Positions 32,694 through 41,724 are shown, numbered from the stretch's first letter. The stretch is 64,000 nucleotides of DNA from Paucilactobacillus oligofermentans DSM 15707 = LMG 22743 (GCF_001434315.1 NZ_AZFE01000003.1:186001-250000); one strand, 5' to 3'. The notes: generated by a model not told the origin, from the letters alone. Numbers and translations are program-made.

Positions 32694-33665
32694 ATGACTC
32701 AAATTGAGACAGTTAAAAAACAACTGGTTGAATTAAGAAAAAAATTAAACGATGGTAAGATTTATCAATCTTTGGGTTCTGAAATTGGTAATGTTATTGA
32801 TAACGTAAAGAAAATTAAATTAGCTAAAGTTTATTTATCAACCGATGATGACCAGTATCTTGAAACTTTAAATGATTTAAGAACTCAAAATAATGAACAA
32901 CAATTAACGGAAATTTCAGACGAGGAATTAATACTGATGCTGACTCACTTAGGATCAATGAATCCTAATGTTCGAGATCAAGGTGTTTACTTCTTCTTTA
33001 GCGAATTACTTGAACTACAAGTTATTTCAAAGCAACAATTAGTATTATCATTTAATTATTTGTCACAAGACGATGTGATGTTTTCGCATATTTTAGAGCC
33101 AAAAAATAATGCTATTTTTAAGCGATCATTCAGTTTGTTATTATTATCAACGGTTTTGTATGGTGACCAAGCAGGTTATTTCTTTTTAGATTCAGAAAAA
33201 TTGGATGAATTTATCATTCAATTTGCGACATACATCATCTTAGAAACTGATACGCGTGGATTCATTAAATCAAATGGGTGGGCACATGCTTATACACATA
33301 TTGGTAATGTGATTGATGAATTGTGTAAACGTGATGATTTATCGCGGGCGGATAAGCTCTTTTTGATGACGGTGTTGTTGGAACGATATAAACGATTGGA
33401 AACACCAATTATTTTTGGCGAATCTCAGCGTATTGTGGCCTTTTTATCATCATTGGCTAATAAGAATGAATTATACAGTAGTTACTTATTGTTACAATTA
33501 AAGTCGTGGAGAAGTTACCTAATGACTAAATTACAACCGCAGACAGAAGCTGATTGGAACATAATTTTTAATCATAGTCGGTTAATGCAAGCCATGTTAG
33601 TCAGAGATGATTTTCCAGATGAAATTATGAAGTATATTTCCACTGGTGAAAATTTGTTATCATAA
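32694..33665 (+). CDS. DUF2785 family protein
   Basis: A 323-residue soluble, helix-rich protein that matches the DUF2785 family; its N-R-x-Q-G-V-Y-type segment and the D-T-R-G-F-I-K-S-N-G-W-A-H-A-Y-T-H-I-G-N region are the conserved core, with two His near the Trp that could bind metal. No signal peptide is visible. GAGGAA precedes ATG 32694 (the TTG three bases earlier is too close). It is a single-gene unit. Function unknown. Confidence 0.75.
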   Translation: MTQIETVKKQLVELRKKLNDGKIYQSLGSEIGNVIDNVKKIKLAKVYLSTDDDQYLETLNDLRTQNNEQQLTEISDEELILMLTHLGSMNPNVRDQGVYFFFSELLELQVISKQQLVLSFNYLSQDDVMFSHILEPKNNAIFKRSFSLLLLSTVLYGDQAGYFFLDSEKLDEFIIQFATYIILETDTRGFIKSNGWAHAYTHIGNVIDELCKRDDLSRADKLFLMTVLLERYKRLETPIIFGESQRIVAFLSSLANKNELYSSYLLLQLKSWRSYLMTKLQPQTEADWNIIFNHSRLMQAMLVRDDFPDEIMKYISTGENLLS

Positions 33666-33719
33666 ATTATTAAATATTTCTTAGAGTTCAAGCTAAGCTA
33701 CGACAAACTATAGCTTTCA

Positions 33720-33728
33720 TGCTATACT
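33720..33728 (+). promoter_or_regulatory. Extended -10 promoter for ddl
   Basis: TGC precedes TATACT (33723-33728), 38 bases before the ddl ATG. Confidence 0.5.
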
Positions 33729-33766
33729 TAAGATTCTATAAAACGACAGAATAGGTGTGGAAAATT

Positions 33767-34906
33767 ATGAAGAATAATAATAAGTTGCACATAGCTTTGC
33801 TATTTGGTGGTAACTCGTCTGAACACGATGTTTCAAAACGTTCAGCACACAATATATATGATGCAATGGATAAAGATAAATATGACGTAAGTTTATTTAT
33901 GTTTACCAAAGATGGCATTTTGTTAGGGCATGAAGCATCAAAAAAAATCTTTGATGGCGTTCCGGAAGACGACATTATTGCAGACGAATATCCTAAGATT
34001 GATATGTCTGATCCGTTAGCTCCAATTAAGGCATTTCAAGAAGTTAAAGATATTGATTTATTTTATCCAGTTATTCATGGTAATTTGGGTGAAGACGGAA
34101 CAATTCAAGGATTGTTTAAGCTACTTCGGAAACCATATATTGGCTCAGGTGTAATGGCATCAGCAATTTCATTTGATAAGGATATGACGAAGCGAGTACT
34201 GAATCAGGCAGGGGTTCGTAATACTAAATATCTACTTGTAACTCCTGAAAATCGCAAGCAGATGACATGGAATTATATTAGCGAAAGACTGGGCAAATCT
34301 GTTTTCATCAAGCCTGCTAATCAAGGATCATCAGTTGGAATCCACAAGGCGGATGACGAGAATTCTTATAATGAAGGTCTTGAAGATGCTTTAAGATATG
34401 ACTTTAAAGTGTTGATTGAAGAAACAATTAATCAACCACAAGAAATTGAAATTTCAATTCTTGGTAATGAAACACCACGAGCATCAAAACTTGGTGCGGT
34501 TAGAGTTCCTGCAACCGATACCTTCTATGATTATCAAAATAAGTTTGTGGATGCTAGTGGAATTGTATTTGAATTACCAGTTGTTTTATCTGATGAGTTA
34601 ACTAAAGAAATAACTGATATGGCCATCAACGCCTATGTCGCACTTGGACTTAAGGGGCTAACTCGAATGGACTTTTTAGTTGATAAGAATGATGTTCCAT
34701 ATCTTGGTGAACCAAATACTTTACCAGGATTTACCAATATCAGTCTTTATCCACAAATGTGGGAAGTATCAGGAATTAGTTATTCAGCATTAATTGATGA
34801 AATTATTCAATATGGATTAGCTGAATTTGAACGTAATAACCAAATTCATTATGATTTCCAAGAACTCGGTGATGAACATGTTGGTCAAAAGAAATATAAT
34901 AACTAA
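33767..34906 (+). CDS. ddl: D-alanine--D-alanine ligase family, predicted D-Ala--D-Lac type
   Basis: An ATP-grasp ligase of 379 residues making the terminal dipeptide/depsipeptide of peptidoglycan precursors. N-terminal L-L-F-G-G-N-S-S-E-H-D-V-S and Q-G-S-S-V-G signatures are present. In the omega-loop F-Y-D-Y-x-N-K-F the last residue is Phe260; D-Ala-D-Ala ligases have Tyr here, whereas Leuconostoc and vancomycin-resistant lactobacilli have Phe and prefer D-lactate at neutral pH. This suggests intrinsic vancomycin resistance. ATG 33767 has AGGTGTGG upstream; the earlier GTG lies inside that site. Confidence 0.95.
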   Translation: MKNNNKLHIALLFGGNSSEHDVSKRSAHNIYDAMDKDKYDVSLFMFTKDGILLGHEASKKIFDGVPEDDIIADEYPKIDMSDPLAPIKAFQEVKDIDLFYPVIHGNLGEDGTIQGLFKLLRKPYIGSGVMASAISFDKDMTKRVLNQAGVRNTKYLLVTPENRKQMTWNYISERLGKSVFIKPANQGSSVGIHKADDENSYNEGLEDALRYDFKVLIEETINQPQEIEISILGNETPRASKLGAVRVPATDTFYDYQNKFVDASGIVFELPVVLSDELTKEITDMAINAYVALGLKGLTRMDFLVDKNDVPYLGEPNTLPGFTNISLYPQMWEVSGISYSALIDEIIQYGLAEFERNNQIHYDFQELGDEHVGQKKYNN

Positions 34907-34926
34907 GATAGCTGATTGAAACAATG

Positions 34927-34964
34927 AAACACTTGCAATACAATGGTATTGTAGGTGTTTTTTT
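34927..34964 (+). terminator. Intrinsic terminator after ddl
   Basis: A 15-bp stem (34927-34941 with 34946-34960), loop AATG, then a T-run. An open frame runs through it but the real start of the next gene is downstream. Confidence 0.9.
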
Positions 34965-34980
34965 GTTTGGAGGAAATTTA

Positions 34981-36414
34981 GTGAAGTGGTGTGAACTTAC
35001 CGGGATTATTTGGCTCGGACTATTAATTAATAGCATATTAGTTAGTTTAGATTTATTTTGGGGATGGATAATAATCGCTATTATCTTTGAGTTGTTAATT
35101 ATTACTCGATATATGCATAAGCAAATTCCTCTGATTTTAAGTAACCAGTTTGGAAGATATTTTATTGCGGGTTTTGTTTTAATGTTGCCATTGGGCGGAT
35201 TAGGCACAGCCGGTTATTTATTTGCTAATTTACCATTTCCAGAACAAATTGTTAGGTTGGTTAATCTGCATCGAGTTGCCGTGGGAATCCCGGCAATTAT
35301 TTTATATTTATTTTTATGGTTTATCTGGTTAAAAGTGACAAAAAATCATAACAGTTTTCGTCTAAAAAGGAAGCTAACGCTCAAATTGATAGTAGTAATT
35401 TTGGGATGTATTAGTTTATTAATGCTGTTATTGTTAACTAATTTCCGGATTAGCTTTATTGATGATCAGATTTTAGGAAGTGTGATTTTATTAATCGGAA
35501 TGCTATTGGCTGCTTCGATTCTGAGTACACTGTTATATTTACATTTTGGGATGTATTATTCCAAGTTATCATCACAACCTAATTTAGGTGGATGGGGATT
35601 AATAATTGCGGCATTCGCTACGGTTAGTTTTGGGTTAGTTGGCTTGAATCCGCAAACTCAGCAAGAACCAATTGTTATTGCCCATCGCGGAGTAGATAGT
35701 AATAATGGAGTTCAAAATTCACTCCAAAGTTTAATTAAAACAGGTCAAGAAAATAAGTATATTGAAATGGATATCCAAATGAGTCATGACAACCAATTTG
35801 TATTGATGCATGATCCTAATTTAAAAAAACTAGCTGGAAAAAATCAAACAGTTGAAACTGATGAGTTTGCCGATTTAAAAAAGATTAAACTTCACGAAAA
35901 TGGTTATGTAGCATCCGTAACTACACTAGATCAGTATTTAAATAAAGCAAATGAATTAAACAACCAGTTAATCATTGAATTGAAACCGCAAGCAATTGCT
36001 CCACAAATTGTTGCTAATAAATTTAATCAACAGTATGGCTTGAAAACAATTAAATCAGGTGCAATTGTTCATTCAGTTGATAGTGAAATTGTTAGTGCGG
36101 TCAAGAAAATAAATCCTAATATTAAAGTCGGTTTGATTAGGCCATTTGTACTGAGTGAATTACCAACAAAAGGAATTTCGTTTTACTCATTAGACTACAG
36201 AACAATTAATCAAACGATTGTTACGAAAGCTCATGACCAAGATAAAAAAGTATATGTATGGACGGTTAACAGTCCAACTGTTGCTAGAAGAATGGTCTCA
36301 TTAGGTGTGGATGGAATTATTACCGATCAAAGTAGTTTAATTAAACGAGTACTTAAAGAAAAAACTAATTTAGTCGTAGAGCAAGCAAAAAACATTATTT
36401 GGCAATTAATATAA
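34981..36414 (+). CDS. Membrane-anchored glycerophosphodiester phosphodiesterase (paralogue 2)
   Basis: A 477-residue protein with six to seven helices in the first 220 residues and a GDPD barrel with H235-R-G, E262-x-D264 and H277. As in paralogue 1, the PENT motif is changed, here V-Q-N-S with Gln245. The membrane part is about 115 residues shorter than in paralogue 1. GTG 34981 is chosen since GGAGGAA (34969-34975) precedes it; the ATG at 34924 would put the start inside the ddl terminator. It is followed 17 bases later by an XRE/TPR regulator and may be co-transcribed with it. Confidence 0.88.
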   Translation: MKWCELTGIIWLGLLINSILVSLDLFWGWIIIAIIFELLIITRYMHKQIPLILSNQFGRYFIAGFVLMLPLGGLGTAGYLFANLPFPEQIVRLVNLHRVAVGIPAIILYLFLWFIWLKVTKNHNSFRLKRKLTLKLIVVILGCISLLMLLLLTNFRISFIDDQILGSVILLIGMLLAASILSTLLYLHFGMYYSKLSSQPNLGGWGLIIAAFATVSFGLVGLNPQTQQEPIVIAHRGVDSNNGVQNSLQSLIKTGQENKYIEMDIQMSHDNQFVLMHDPNLKKLAGKNQTVETDEFADLKKIKLHENGYVASVTTLDQYLNKANELNNQLIIELKPQAIAPQIVANKFNQQYGLKTIKSGAIVHSVDSEIVSAVKKINPNIKVGLIRPFVLSELPTKGISFYSLDYRTINQTIVTKAHDQDKKVYVWTVNSPTVARRMVSLGVDGIITDQSSLIKRVLKEKTNLVVEQAKNIIWQLI

Positions 36415-36431
36415 TTTAAAGGATAAACAAT

Positions 36432-37280
36432 ATGGAACTTCGTGGAGATCAACTAAAGAAATATCGAATACAAAAAAGAATGTCGCAAGCAGATCTAGCA
36501 AGTGGTGTTTGTACTCAAGCAACAGTAAGCTTAATGGAAAATAGAAATAAGTTACCAGGGATGCCAATTTTATTTGCAGTTTGTGAACGATTAGGTATTC
36601 AGGTTGAAGATTTAGTTGCTGAAGATAGTCATAATTTAGGGGATATTTTTGAAAAAGTAAATCAATTGTTGATGAAGCATGAATATGATTTAGCGGCACA
36701 AGCATTAAATGAAATCAGGATTAAGCAAATTAGAAATGCGTTTGATAAACAACGTTACTATTATTTTATTGGGGTGACACAATTTTACGTTAACCAAGAC
36801 TTAAATGAAGCTATGTTCAATTTTCAGTTATCAAATCAAGAGTTTTCTGAAAATAGTGGTAATGTCTATCAAGCGTTAACAACGTTGGAGATGGGGATGG
36901 TCTATTTAGCTCAAAATAACCATAAATTAGCTGGGCAAATGGCTAAACGGGTCAGTTTATTGATTGATGGCAATCAATTAACTGGAACGGTATCGCAGTT
37001 AATTCAGGTAAATGTTAATTTATCTAAATTAGCTTATGAATCAAACCAAATTTCAATTAGTCTAGAATCGGCTGAAGTGGCATTGAAAATATGTAAATTA
37101 CATGGCTTGCTATTTTTATTAGATGAAGTTTATCTGTGTTTAGCAAAGAGTAATCAGGCACTAGGCAAAATTAAAGAAGCAAAGAAACAAACTATGATTG
37201 CTTTAGCGGTTAACGAAGTAATTGATAACAACTATTTAACTGAACAAATTAAAGTAATAAGTCATAAGTTAGGAAAATAA
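36432..37280 (+). CDS. XRE-type HTH regulator with TPR-like C-terminal domain
   Basis: A 282-residue protein with an N-terminal Cro/C1 helix-turn-helix (residues about 7-60: M-S-Q-A-D-L-A-x-G-x-C-T-Q-A-T-V-S) and a C-terminal array of helical repeats resembling the PlcR/Rgg class, which often sense peptides. No peptide gene is visible next to it. Targets are unknown; the upstream GDPD gene is the nearest partner. Confidence 0.85.
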   Translation: MELRGDQLKKYRIQKRMSQADLASGVCTQATVSLMENRNKLPGMPILFAVCERLGIQVEDLVAEDSHNLGDIFEKVNQLLMKHEYDLAAQALNEIRIKQIRNAFDKQRYYYFIGVTQFYVNQDLNEAMFNFQLSNQEFSENSGNVYQALTTLEMGMVYLAQNNHKLAGQMAKRVSLLIDGNQLTGTVSQLIQVNVNLSKLAYESNQISISLESAEVALKICKLHGLLFLLDEVYLCLAKSNQALGKIKEAKKQTMIALAVNEVIDNNYLTEQIKVISHKLGK

Positions 37281-37316
37281 AAAGTTGTCCATGTATGAAA
37301 ACATGGACAACTTTTT
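37281..37316. terminator. Bidirectional terminator between regulator and usp
   Basis: A 14-bp perfect stem (37281-37294 with 37301-37314) with A- and T-rich flanks lies between converging genes. Confidence 0.85.
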
Positions 37317-37325
37317 TAATTATTC

Positions 37326-37805
37326 TTATTTTTTCTTTTTAGTAATTGGTTGGTTGTCTAAGTCGGTTCTAACAACAAGCACATCACAGACTGCGTTACG
37401 AGTAACGAATTCAGTAACTGAACCAATCAATAGTCGTTCAACTGCATTAAGACCAGTGGCACCAATCATAATTAAATCGGCTTTCATTTCGCCAGGAATG
37501 TCTTTTGCAATAATGGTTTTTGGGGCACCATATTCAATTGTATAACTAACATTTTCAAGACCTGCAGCTTTAGCATCTTCGATATATTTATCTAAAGTTT
37601 TCTTAGCTGTGTCAGTAACTTGTTCAACCATTGAAGTATCAAAACTTGAAATGTTTTGGAAGGCGCGAGTATCGACAACGTGTACCAGGCGTAATTCTGT
37701 ACCTTCACCATTTCTCATTGCGACTGCGACAGCCTTTTGGAAAGCTAATTCTGCTTCTTTAGATCCGTCGACTGGGACTAAAATACGTTCGTATTGTTGT
37801 AACAT
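37326..37805 (-). CDS. Universal stress protein, UspA family
   Basis: A 159-residue single-domain Usp with the ATP-binding pattern G-A-T-G-(9)-G-S-V-T near the C-terminus, so it belongs to the ATP-binding class. N-terminal I-L-V-P-V-D-G-S-K strand is typical. It ends in a basic K-K-K-K tail. Expressed alone from the minus strand with AGGGGGAATG-type upstream region. Physiological role is general stress or dormancy; not specific. Confidence 0.9.
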   Translation of the reverse strand: MLQQYERILVPVDGSKEAELAFQKAVAVAMRNGEGTELRLVHVVDTRAFQNISSFDTSMVEQVTDTAKKTLDKYIEDAKAAGLENVSYTIEYGAPKTIIAKDIPGEMKADLIMIGATGLNAVERLLIGSVTEFVTRNAVCDVLVVRTDLDNQPITKKKK

Positions 37806-37876
37806 ATGCCATTCCCCCTTAGTTATCTATAAGACCATTGTAATTGAATAGGGGTAAAAAGGCAAAGAAAACGATA

Positions 37877-38161
37877 TCATTTTCTGTATAAAAATCGAGT
37901 CATTGTTAATAACATGAATGTTCCGGAGAAACTACCAGTGGTTAAGACTGCAATTGTCCAGATATCGTTATTAATAAATGCTATGATAATGCAGGCAAGT
38001 GCAACAAGTAAAAATTCACTTCCCCAAAACGTCAGCATCATTTTGAGTCCGGGTTGATTAATAGGATCAAAAACTAAAAATGGCTTATTTCGATGAGCTA
38101 ACAGGTAGCTACCTAGAAACAGTAAAATTAATGCGAAAACAATTGTCAGTATGGCAATCAA
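37877..38161 (-). CDS. Small membrane protein of unknown function
   Basis: A 94-residue protein with three hydrophobic helices (about 1-22, 45-63 and 67-90) and a short polar loop (H-R-N-K-P-F-L-V-F-D-P). A longer frame back to 38293 is possible but those extra codons cover the 3' part of a structured RNA and its terminator; the TTG at 38161 has GGAGGT (38168-38173 on minus) six bases upstream. It follows the RNA terminator, so it may be transcribed by readthrough. I do not recognise a family. Confidence 0.7.
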   Translation of the reverse strand: MIAILTIVFALILLFLGSYLLAHRNKPFLVFDPINQPGLKMMLTFWGSEFLLVALACIIIAFINNDIWTIAVLTTGSFSGTFMLLTMTRFLYRK

Positions 38162-38175
38162 TGTAAAACCTCCAA

Positions 38176-38203
38176 AATAAAAAGTCCGATAATTTCTCGG
38201 ACT
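38176..38203 (-). terminator. Terminator following 6S RNA candidate
   Basis: On the minus strand a 7-bp GC-rich stem (38197-38203 with 38183-38189) is followed by a T-run. It precedes the small membrane protein gene. Confidence 0.75.
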
Positions 38204-38220
38204 AAGTTTAATTTCTAATA

Positions 38221-38413
38221 AAGGGAACTCTAATGGTGCCGTTAACTGTTCGTCAGTGATGACCCTGTAGTAAAGACAGGTGGGACATGGCAATTAAATA
38301 TCTAACTACCAAATGATAAGGCTTGTTATCCAAGTAATTCAGCTCTAGTCCCAATGTAGTGAGACTGTAAGGCAAAACTGTAAATGAACAACGCGTACAC
38401 CTGAGAATTCCTT
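38221..38413 (-). ncRNA. ssrS: 6S RNA (candidate)
   Basis: About 193 bases between rarA and the small membrane protein have no convincing protein. The ends pair over about 30 bases (5' AAGGAATTCT... with 3' ...AGAGTTCCCTT; GTTGTTC with GAACAGT). Inside, an 8-nt-loop hairpin (CCTGT/ACAGG) sits on the 3' strand of the central unpaired region, and TGGGAC/GTCCCA closes a terminal arm. This is the architecture of 6S RNA, which binds sigma-A RNA polymerase. The site next to rarA is also where Bacillus subtilis keeps its 6S-1 RNA. A promoter and terminator flank it. Ends are approximate. Confidence 0.78.
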
Positions 38414-38418
38414 AACTC

Positions 38419-38447
38419 ATTCTAACATGGTGATTAAATCAGCGCAA
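38419..38447 (-). promoter_or_regulatory. Promoter of the 6S RNA candidate
   Basis: On the minus strand TTGCGC (38442-38447) and TAGAAT (38419-38424) are 17 bases apart; the start would fall near 38412, the predicted RNA 5' end. Confidence 0.65.
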
Positions 38448-38454
38448 ACAATTG

Positions 38455-39729
38455 CTATGATTTACGTTGAGCATCTAATAGTTGTTGGTAACGAAAACCG
38501 AGGGCTTCTTCGAATTTACCGTTATTTTTTGGCTCGTAGTAAATCGCACGTTTAATTTTATCAGGCAAGTATTGTTGCTTAACCCAGTCATTTGGAAAGT
38601 TATGAGGATATTTATAATCAACACCATGGCCCAATTTTTCAGCTCCTTGATAGTGTGCATCCTTCAAATGAGCGGGAACATCGCCGAAGTTACCTTGTTT
38701 GATTTGAGCAATTGCTTTATCAATTGCGGTGATACCAGAATCAGATTTTGGTGAGATACATAGTTCGATTACCGCATCAGCTAATGGAATTCTAGCTTCA
38801 GGAAAACCGAGCTTTTCAGCGGCTGTGATTGCTTCAATTGTTCTAGCAGCCGCAGGTAAATTAGCCATACCGATATCTTCATAGGCAATGACCATTAATC
38901 GTCTGGTAATAATTGGTAAATCACCAGATTCAATTAGTCTAGCAAGATAATGAAGTGCTGCGTTGACATCACTACCGCGAATTGACTTTTGTAATGCCGA
39001 AATGACATCATAATGAGCATCACCATTTTTGTCAGCAGACAGGGCTTTGTGTTGAACACTTTCTTCAATGATGGGTAATGTAAGTGTAATCAAACCATCT
39101 TTATCAGCAGGGGTTGATTTAGCAGCTAGTTCCAGTCCATTTAATGAACTTCGAAGATCACCATTAGTGGCTCGAACTAGTTGTAATAAGGCATTATCTT
39201 CAAGCTTAATCTTCATTTTTCCCAGTCCATTTTCGTCGTCAGCTAACGCACGTTTGACGGCTTGTTCCATTTCGCTTTCTGAAAGTGGAAAGACTTGAAA
39301 AATTTGGGTTCGACTACGAATTGCGGGGCTAATAGAAATATATGGATTCTCAGTTGTTGCCCCAATTAAAATAATTTTACCGCTTTCTAAATGTGGAAGT
39401 AGAAAGTCTTGTTTAACTTTATCTAATCGATGAATTTCATCAAGTAATAGGATTACGGTACCACTCATTTTTGCTTCTTCAGCCACGATTTGGAGATCCT
39501 TTTTGGAATCAGTGGCGGCATTTAACATGCGAAAGGCATATTTAGTAGAACCAGCAATCGCACTAGCTATACTGGTTTTTCCAGTGCCAGGTGGTCCGTA
39601 TAAAATCATGGACGACAACATTTTAGCGGTAACCATACGATTAATTATTTTGCCATCACCGACCAAGTGTTGCTGACCGACAATTTCACTTATTTGGGTG
39701 GGACGCATACGATATGCTAAGGGCTGCAC
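38455..39729 (-). CDS. rarA: Replication-associated recombination protein A (RarA/MgsA)
   Basis: A 424-residue AAA+ ATPase of the clamp loader group. Walker A G-P-P-G-T-G-K-T (45-52), Walker B L-L-L-D-E-I-H (94-100), and the C-terminal MgsA tetramerisation domain with G-H-G-V-D-Y-K-Y-P-H are present. RarA acts at stalled replication forks. The gene is 17 bases after yueI and precedes the 6S RNA. Confidence 0.95.
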   Translation of the reverse strand: MQPLAYRMRPTQISEIVGQQHLVGDGKIINRMVTAKMLSSMILYGPPGTGKTSIASAIAGSTKYAFRMLNAATDSKKDLQIVAEEAKMSGTVILLLDEIHRLDKVKQDFLLPHLESGKIILIGATTENPYISISPAIRSRTQIFQVFPLSESEMEQAVKRALADDENGLGKMKIKLEDNALLQLVRATNGDLRSSLNGLELAAKSTPADKDGLITLTLPIIEESVQHKALSADKNGDAHYDVISALQKSIRGSDVNAALHYLARLIESGDLPIITRRLMVIAYEDIGMANLPAAARTIEAITAAEKLGFPEARIPLADAVIELCISPKSDSGITAIDKAIAQIKQGNFGDVPAHLKDAHYQGAEKLGHGVDYKYPHNFPNDWVKQQYLPDKIKRAIYYEPKNNGKFEEALGFRYQQLLDAQRKS

Positions 39730-39746
39730 GAGTTATTACCTCTTTT

Positions 39747-40202
39747 TTATTGAAATAGTTTCTGCCAAAATGATTGTTTAACCTTTTGGTTGCGTGGTTG
39801 GTCATCAATTGGATATTTTTCACTGGCAGTAATCGTTGAAAAATTAATTGCTTGTTTATTAGCTACGACAATCGCAAGATTATCTGGATTGGTATGGAAC
39901 TCTGGACTTGTTTTCAGGGTGAAATTAATGCCAGCTTTGGTGGCAATCAAAATAAATGGTTTAATTTTTTCTTGTTCAAGATTACCATTAATGAAAATAA
40001 TTTGGACGTAGTTTTGTGTTAATTCTTTGGCAAATTCTTTAGTCCAATCACGAGAAATTAATTCTTGAACCGAAATTGTAAATCCAACCCGTTCGCGAAA
40101 AGTACCGAGATATTTGCGTTGCTCGTCCGGATTGATCTTTGGTGTACCATGAATAGAATTTTGGAGACGATCGTCTGTAGAAGCTGAATAATTATCAGGC
40201 AT
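39747..40202 (-). CDS. YueI family protein (DUF1694)
   Basis: A 151-residue soluble protein of the YueI/DUF1694 family. The R-x-x-Y-L-G-T-F-R-E-R-V segment near residue 30-40 is the family signature. It is likely co-transcribed with rarA. The function is not known. RBS AAAGGAG lies on the minus strand before the start. Confidence 0.82.
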   Translation of the reverse strand: MPDNYSASTDDRLQNSIHGTPKINPDEQRKYLGTFRERVGFTISVQELISRDWTKEFAKELTQNYVQIIFINGNLEQEKIKPFILIATKAGINFTLKTSPEFHTNPDNLAIVVANKQAINFSTITASEKYPIDDQPRNQKVKQSFWQKLFQ

Positions 40203-40272
40203 GAGTCCATGCTCCTTTCAATTTAGTTGATACTATTATACCATGATGTAAATTGAATAATGAAATGGGTGA

Positions 40273-40875
40273 ATGGAATTGTATGATAAATCAGATTTTG
40301 AAATATTTAATGATCAAACACTACAAGGACGATTAGGAAAAATTAAGCAGTCTATAGATCCAAAATTCGAAACGACAGGTAATCAATTACAAGGGCTATT
40401 TAACAGCCAAGGACTAACAGTTTTTCAACATGTTGCAAAACATGCTCGAAGAACGGTGAATCCGCCAGTGGATACCTGGATTGCTTTTGGACCGAATAAA
40501 CGTGGATATAAGAAAGATCCGCATTTTGAGTTGGGATTTTGGGATGATCGGATGTTTTTAAAATTATGTTTGTTATCAGAATCAAAAGCTAATCCATTTA
40601 ATGCAAAATATTTAGCAGATTCAGAGACAGCGATTAATCAAATTAGTGATCGTTATGGCGTTAGTTCTGATCACACTAAAAAAGGAATGCATTCGTTGAA
40701 ATTAACGGAAGACTATATTGATAAATATGCAAATTTTAAGTCAGCAGAGTTTATGGTTGGAATTGAATGGATGAAAGATGGTGCATTTTTCAAAGATTTA
40801 CACCAATTTGAAATCATTCAGCAAAGTATAAAAGACCTAATTGATATCTATAAAATTTGGGTAATTCGGATTTAA
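40273..40875 (+). CDS. UPF0637 (YktB-like) protein
   Basis: A 200-residue soluble protein of the UPF0637/DUF1054 family, with the core P-N-K-R-G-Y-K-K-x-P-H-F-E-L-G-x-W-D. It is a single plus-strand gene between two minus-strand genes. ATG 40273 has a modest TGGGTGA upstream. No known function; the fold is of the Smc04008-like type. Confidence 0.82.
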   Translation: MELYDKSDFEIFNDQTLQGRLGKIKQSIDPKFETTGNQLQGLFNSQGLTVFQHVAKHARRTVNPPVDTWIAFGPNKRGYKKDPHFELGFWDDRMFLKLCLLSESKANPFNAKYLADSETAINQISDRYGVSSDHTKKGMHSLKLTEDYIDKYANFKSAEFMVGIEWMKDGAFFKDLHQFEIIQQSIKDLIDIYKIWVIRI

Positions 40876-40891
40876 TTATATTTATTGCAAC

Positions 40892-40929
40892 AAAAAAGTT
40901 GATTACATTTTATGTAATCAACTTTTTTA
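40892..40929. terminator. Bidirectional terminator between UPF0637 gene and rpsD
   Basis: A 16-bp inverted repeat (40892-40908 with 40911-40927) with A6 and T6 arms suits termination from both sides. Confidence 0.9.
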
Positions 40930-40941
40930 AAATACAATGAA

Positions 40942-41550
40942 TTATAGTTTGTTGTAATATTCAACGATTAATGATTCATCAATTTCTGCGTCCATATCTT
41001 GACGTTCTGGGATACGAACTAATGATCCTTCAAGCTTGTCAGCATCGAATTCGATATATGAAGGGCGACCAATAACTGCTTCAACAGCAGCAGCAATGAT
41101 AACCAAGTTCTTTGACTTTTCACGTACGCCAATTACTTGACCTACTGTAACTTCGTATGAAGGAATATCAACACGTTTGCCATCAACGGTAATGTGACCA
41201 TGATTAACAAGTTGACGAGCTTGACGACGAGTAGTAGCCAAACCTAAACGATAAACCATGTTATCTAAACGACGTTCTAGTAAAGCCATGAAGTTAGTAC
41301 CATGAGTACCTTCTTTGATTTTACCGGCGCGAGTAAATAAGTTTGAGAATTGACGTTCAGTCATGCCGTATGTCATACGCATTTTTTGCTTCTCTTGAAG
41401 TTGTAAACCGTATTCTGACATTTTGCTATGACGATCTTGACCATGATCACCAGGAGCATAAGGGCGACGAGCTAATTCTTTACCTGTACCTGAAAGTGAA
41501 ACTCCAAGACGACGAGATAGACGCCAGCTTGGTCCTGTATAACGAGACAT
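40942..41550 (-). CDS. rpsD: 30S ribosomal protein S4
   Basis: A 202-residue S4, a primary 16S rRNA-binding protein. The S4 RNA-binding domain ([25 protein letters not shown]) lies in the middle. It has no zinc Cys4 near the N-terminus, so it is the zinc-free form. Start ATG 41550 follows GGAGG; an in-frame ATG 15 bases upstream lies ahead of the site. A 200-base leader suggests autoregulation. Confidence 0.96.
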   Translation of the reverse strand: MSRYTGPSWRLSRRLGVSLSGTGKELARRPYAPGDHGQDRHSKMSEYGLQLQEKQKMRMTYGMTERQFSNLFTRAGKIKEGTHGTNFMALLERRLDNMVYRLGLATTRRQARQLVNHGHITVDGKRVDIPSYEVTVGQVIGVREKSKNLVIIAAAVEAVIGRPSYIEFDADKLEGSLVRIPERQDMDAEIDESLIVEYYNKL

Positions 41551-41720
41551 ATGATAGTCCTCCAAATATTTTTTGGAGTAAAATAATCCGATCGTATCCG
41601 CAATATTCGTGCAGATTGTTCTGCAACGTTCACCTTTACAGCTTAGGTTACTTGTTGAACCATGAAGGCATCAATCTGTTGACGAGCTTATCCGCATACT
41701 GCTGCACTATTTTACACAAA
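41551..41720 (-). promoter_or_regulatory. rpsD leader, probable S4 autoregulatory RNA
   Basis: The transcript from the promoter at 41725-41754 has about 165 untranslated bases with several short complementary tracts before the GGAGG. In Bacillus subtilis the rpsD leader binds S4 to repress translation. I could not fold it reliably by eye, so this rests on context and length. Confidence 0.5.
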
Positions 41721-41724
41721 AACC

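Noticed and set aside
34924-34980. Upstream start for the second GDPD
   Set aside because: The codons form the ddl terminator stem; GTG 34981 follows a strong ribosome-binding site.
37285-37545. 86-residue plus-strand frame
   Set aside because: It begins within a terminator and is antisense to the universal stress protein gene.
38162-38293. N-terminal extension of the small membrane protein
   Set aside because: It covers the 3' portion of the 6S RNA candidate and a terminator; the TTG at 38161 has a proper ribosome-binding site.
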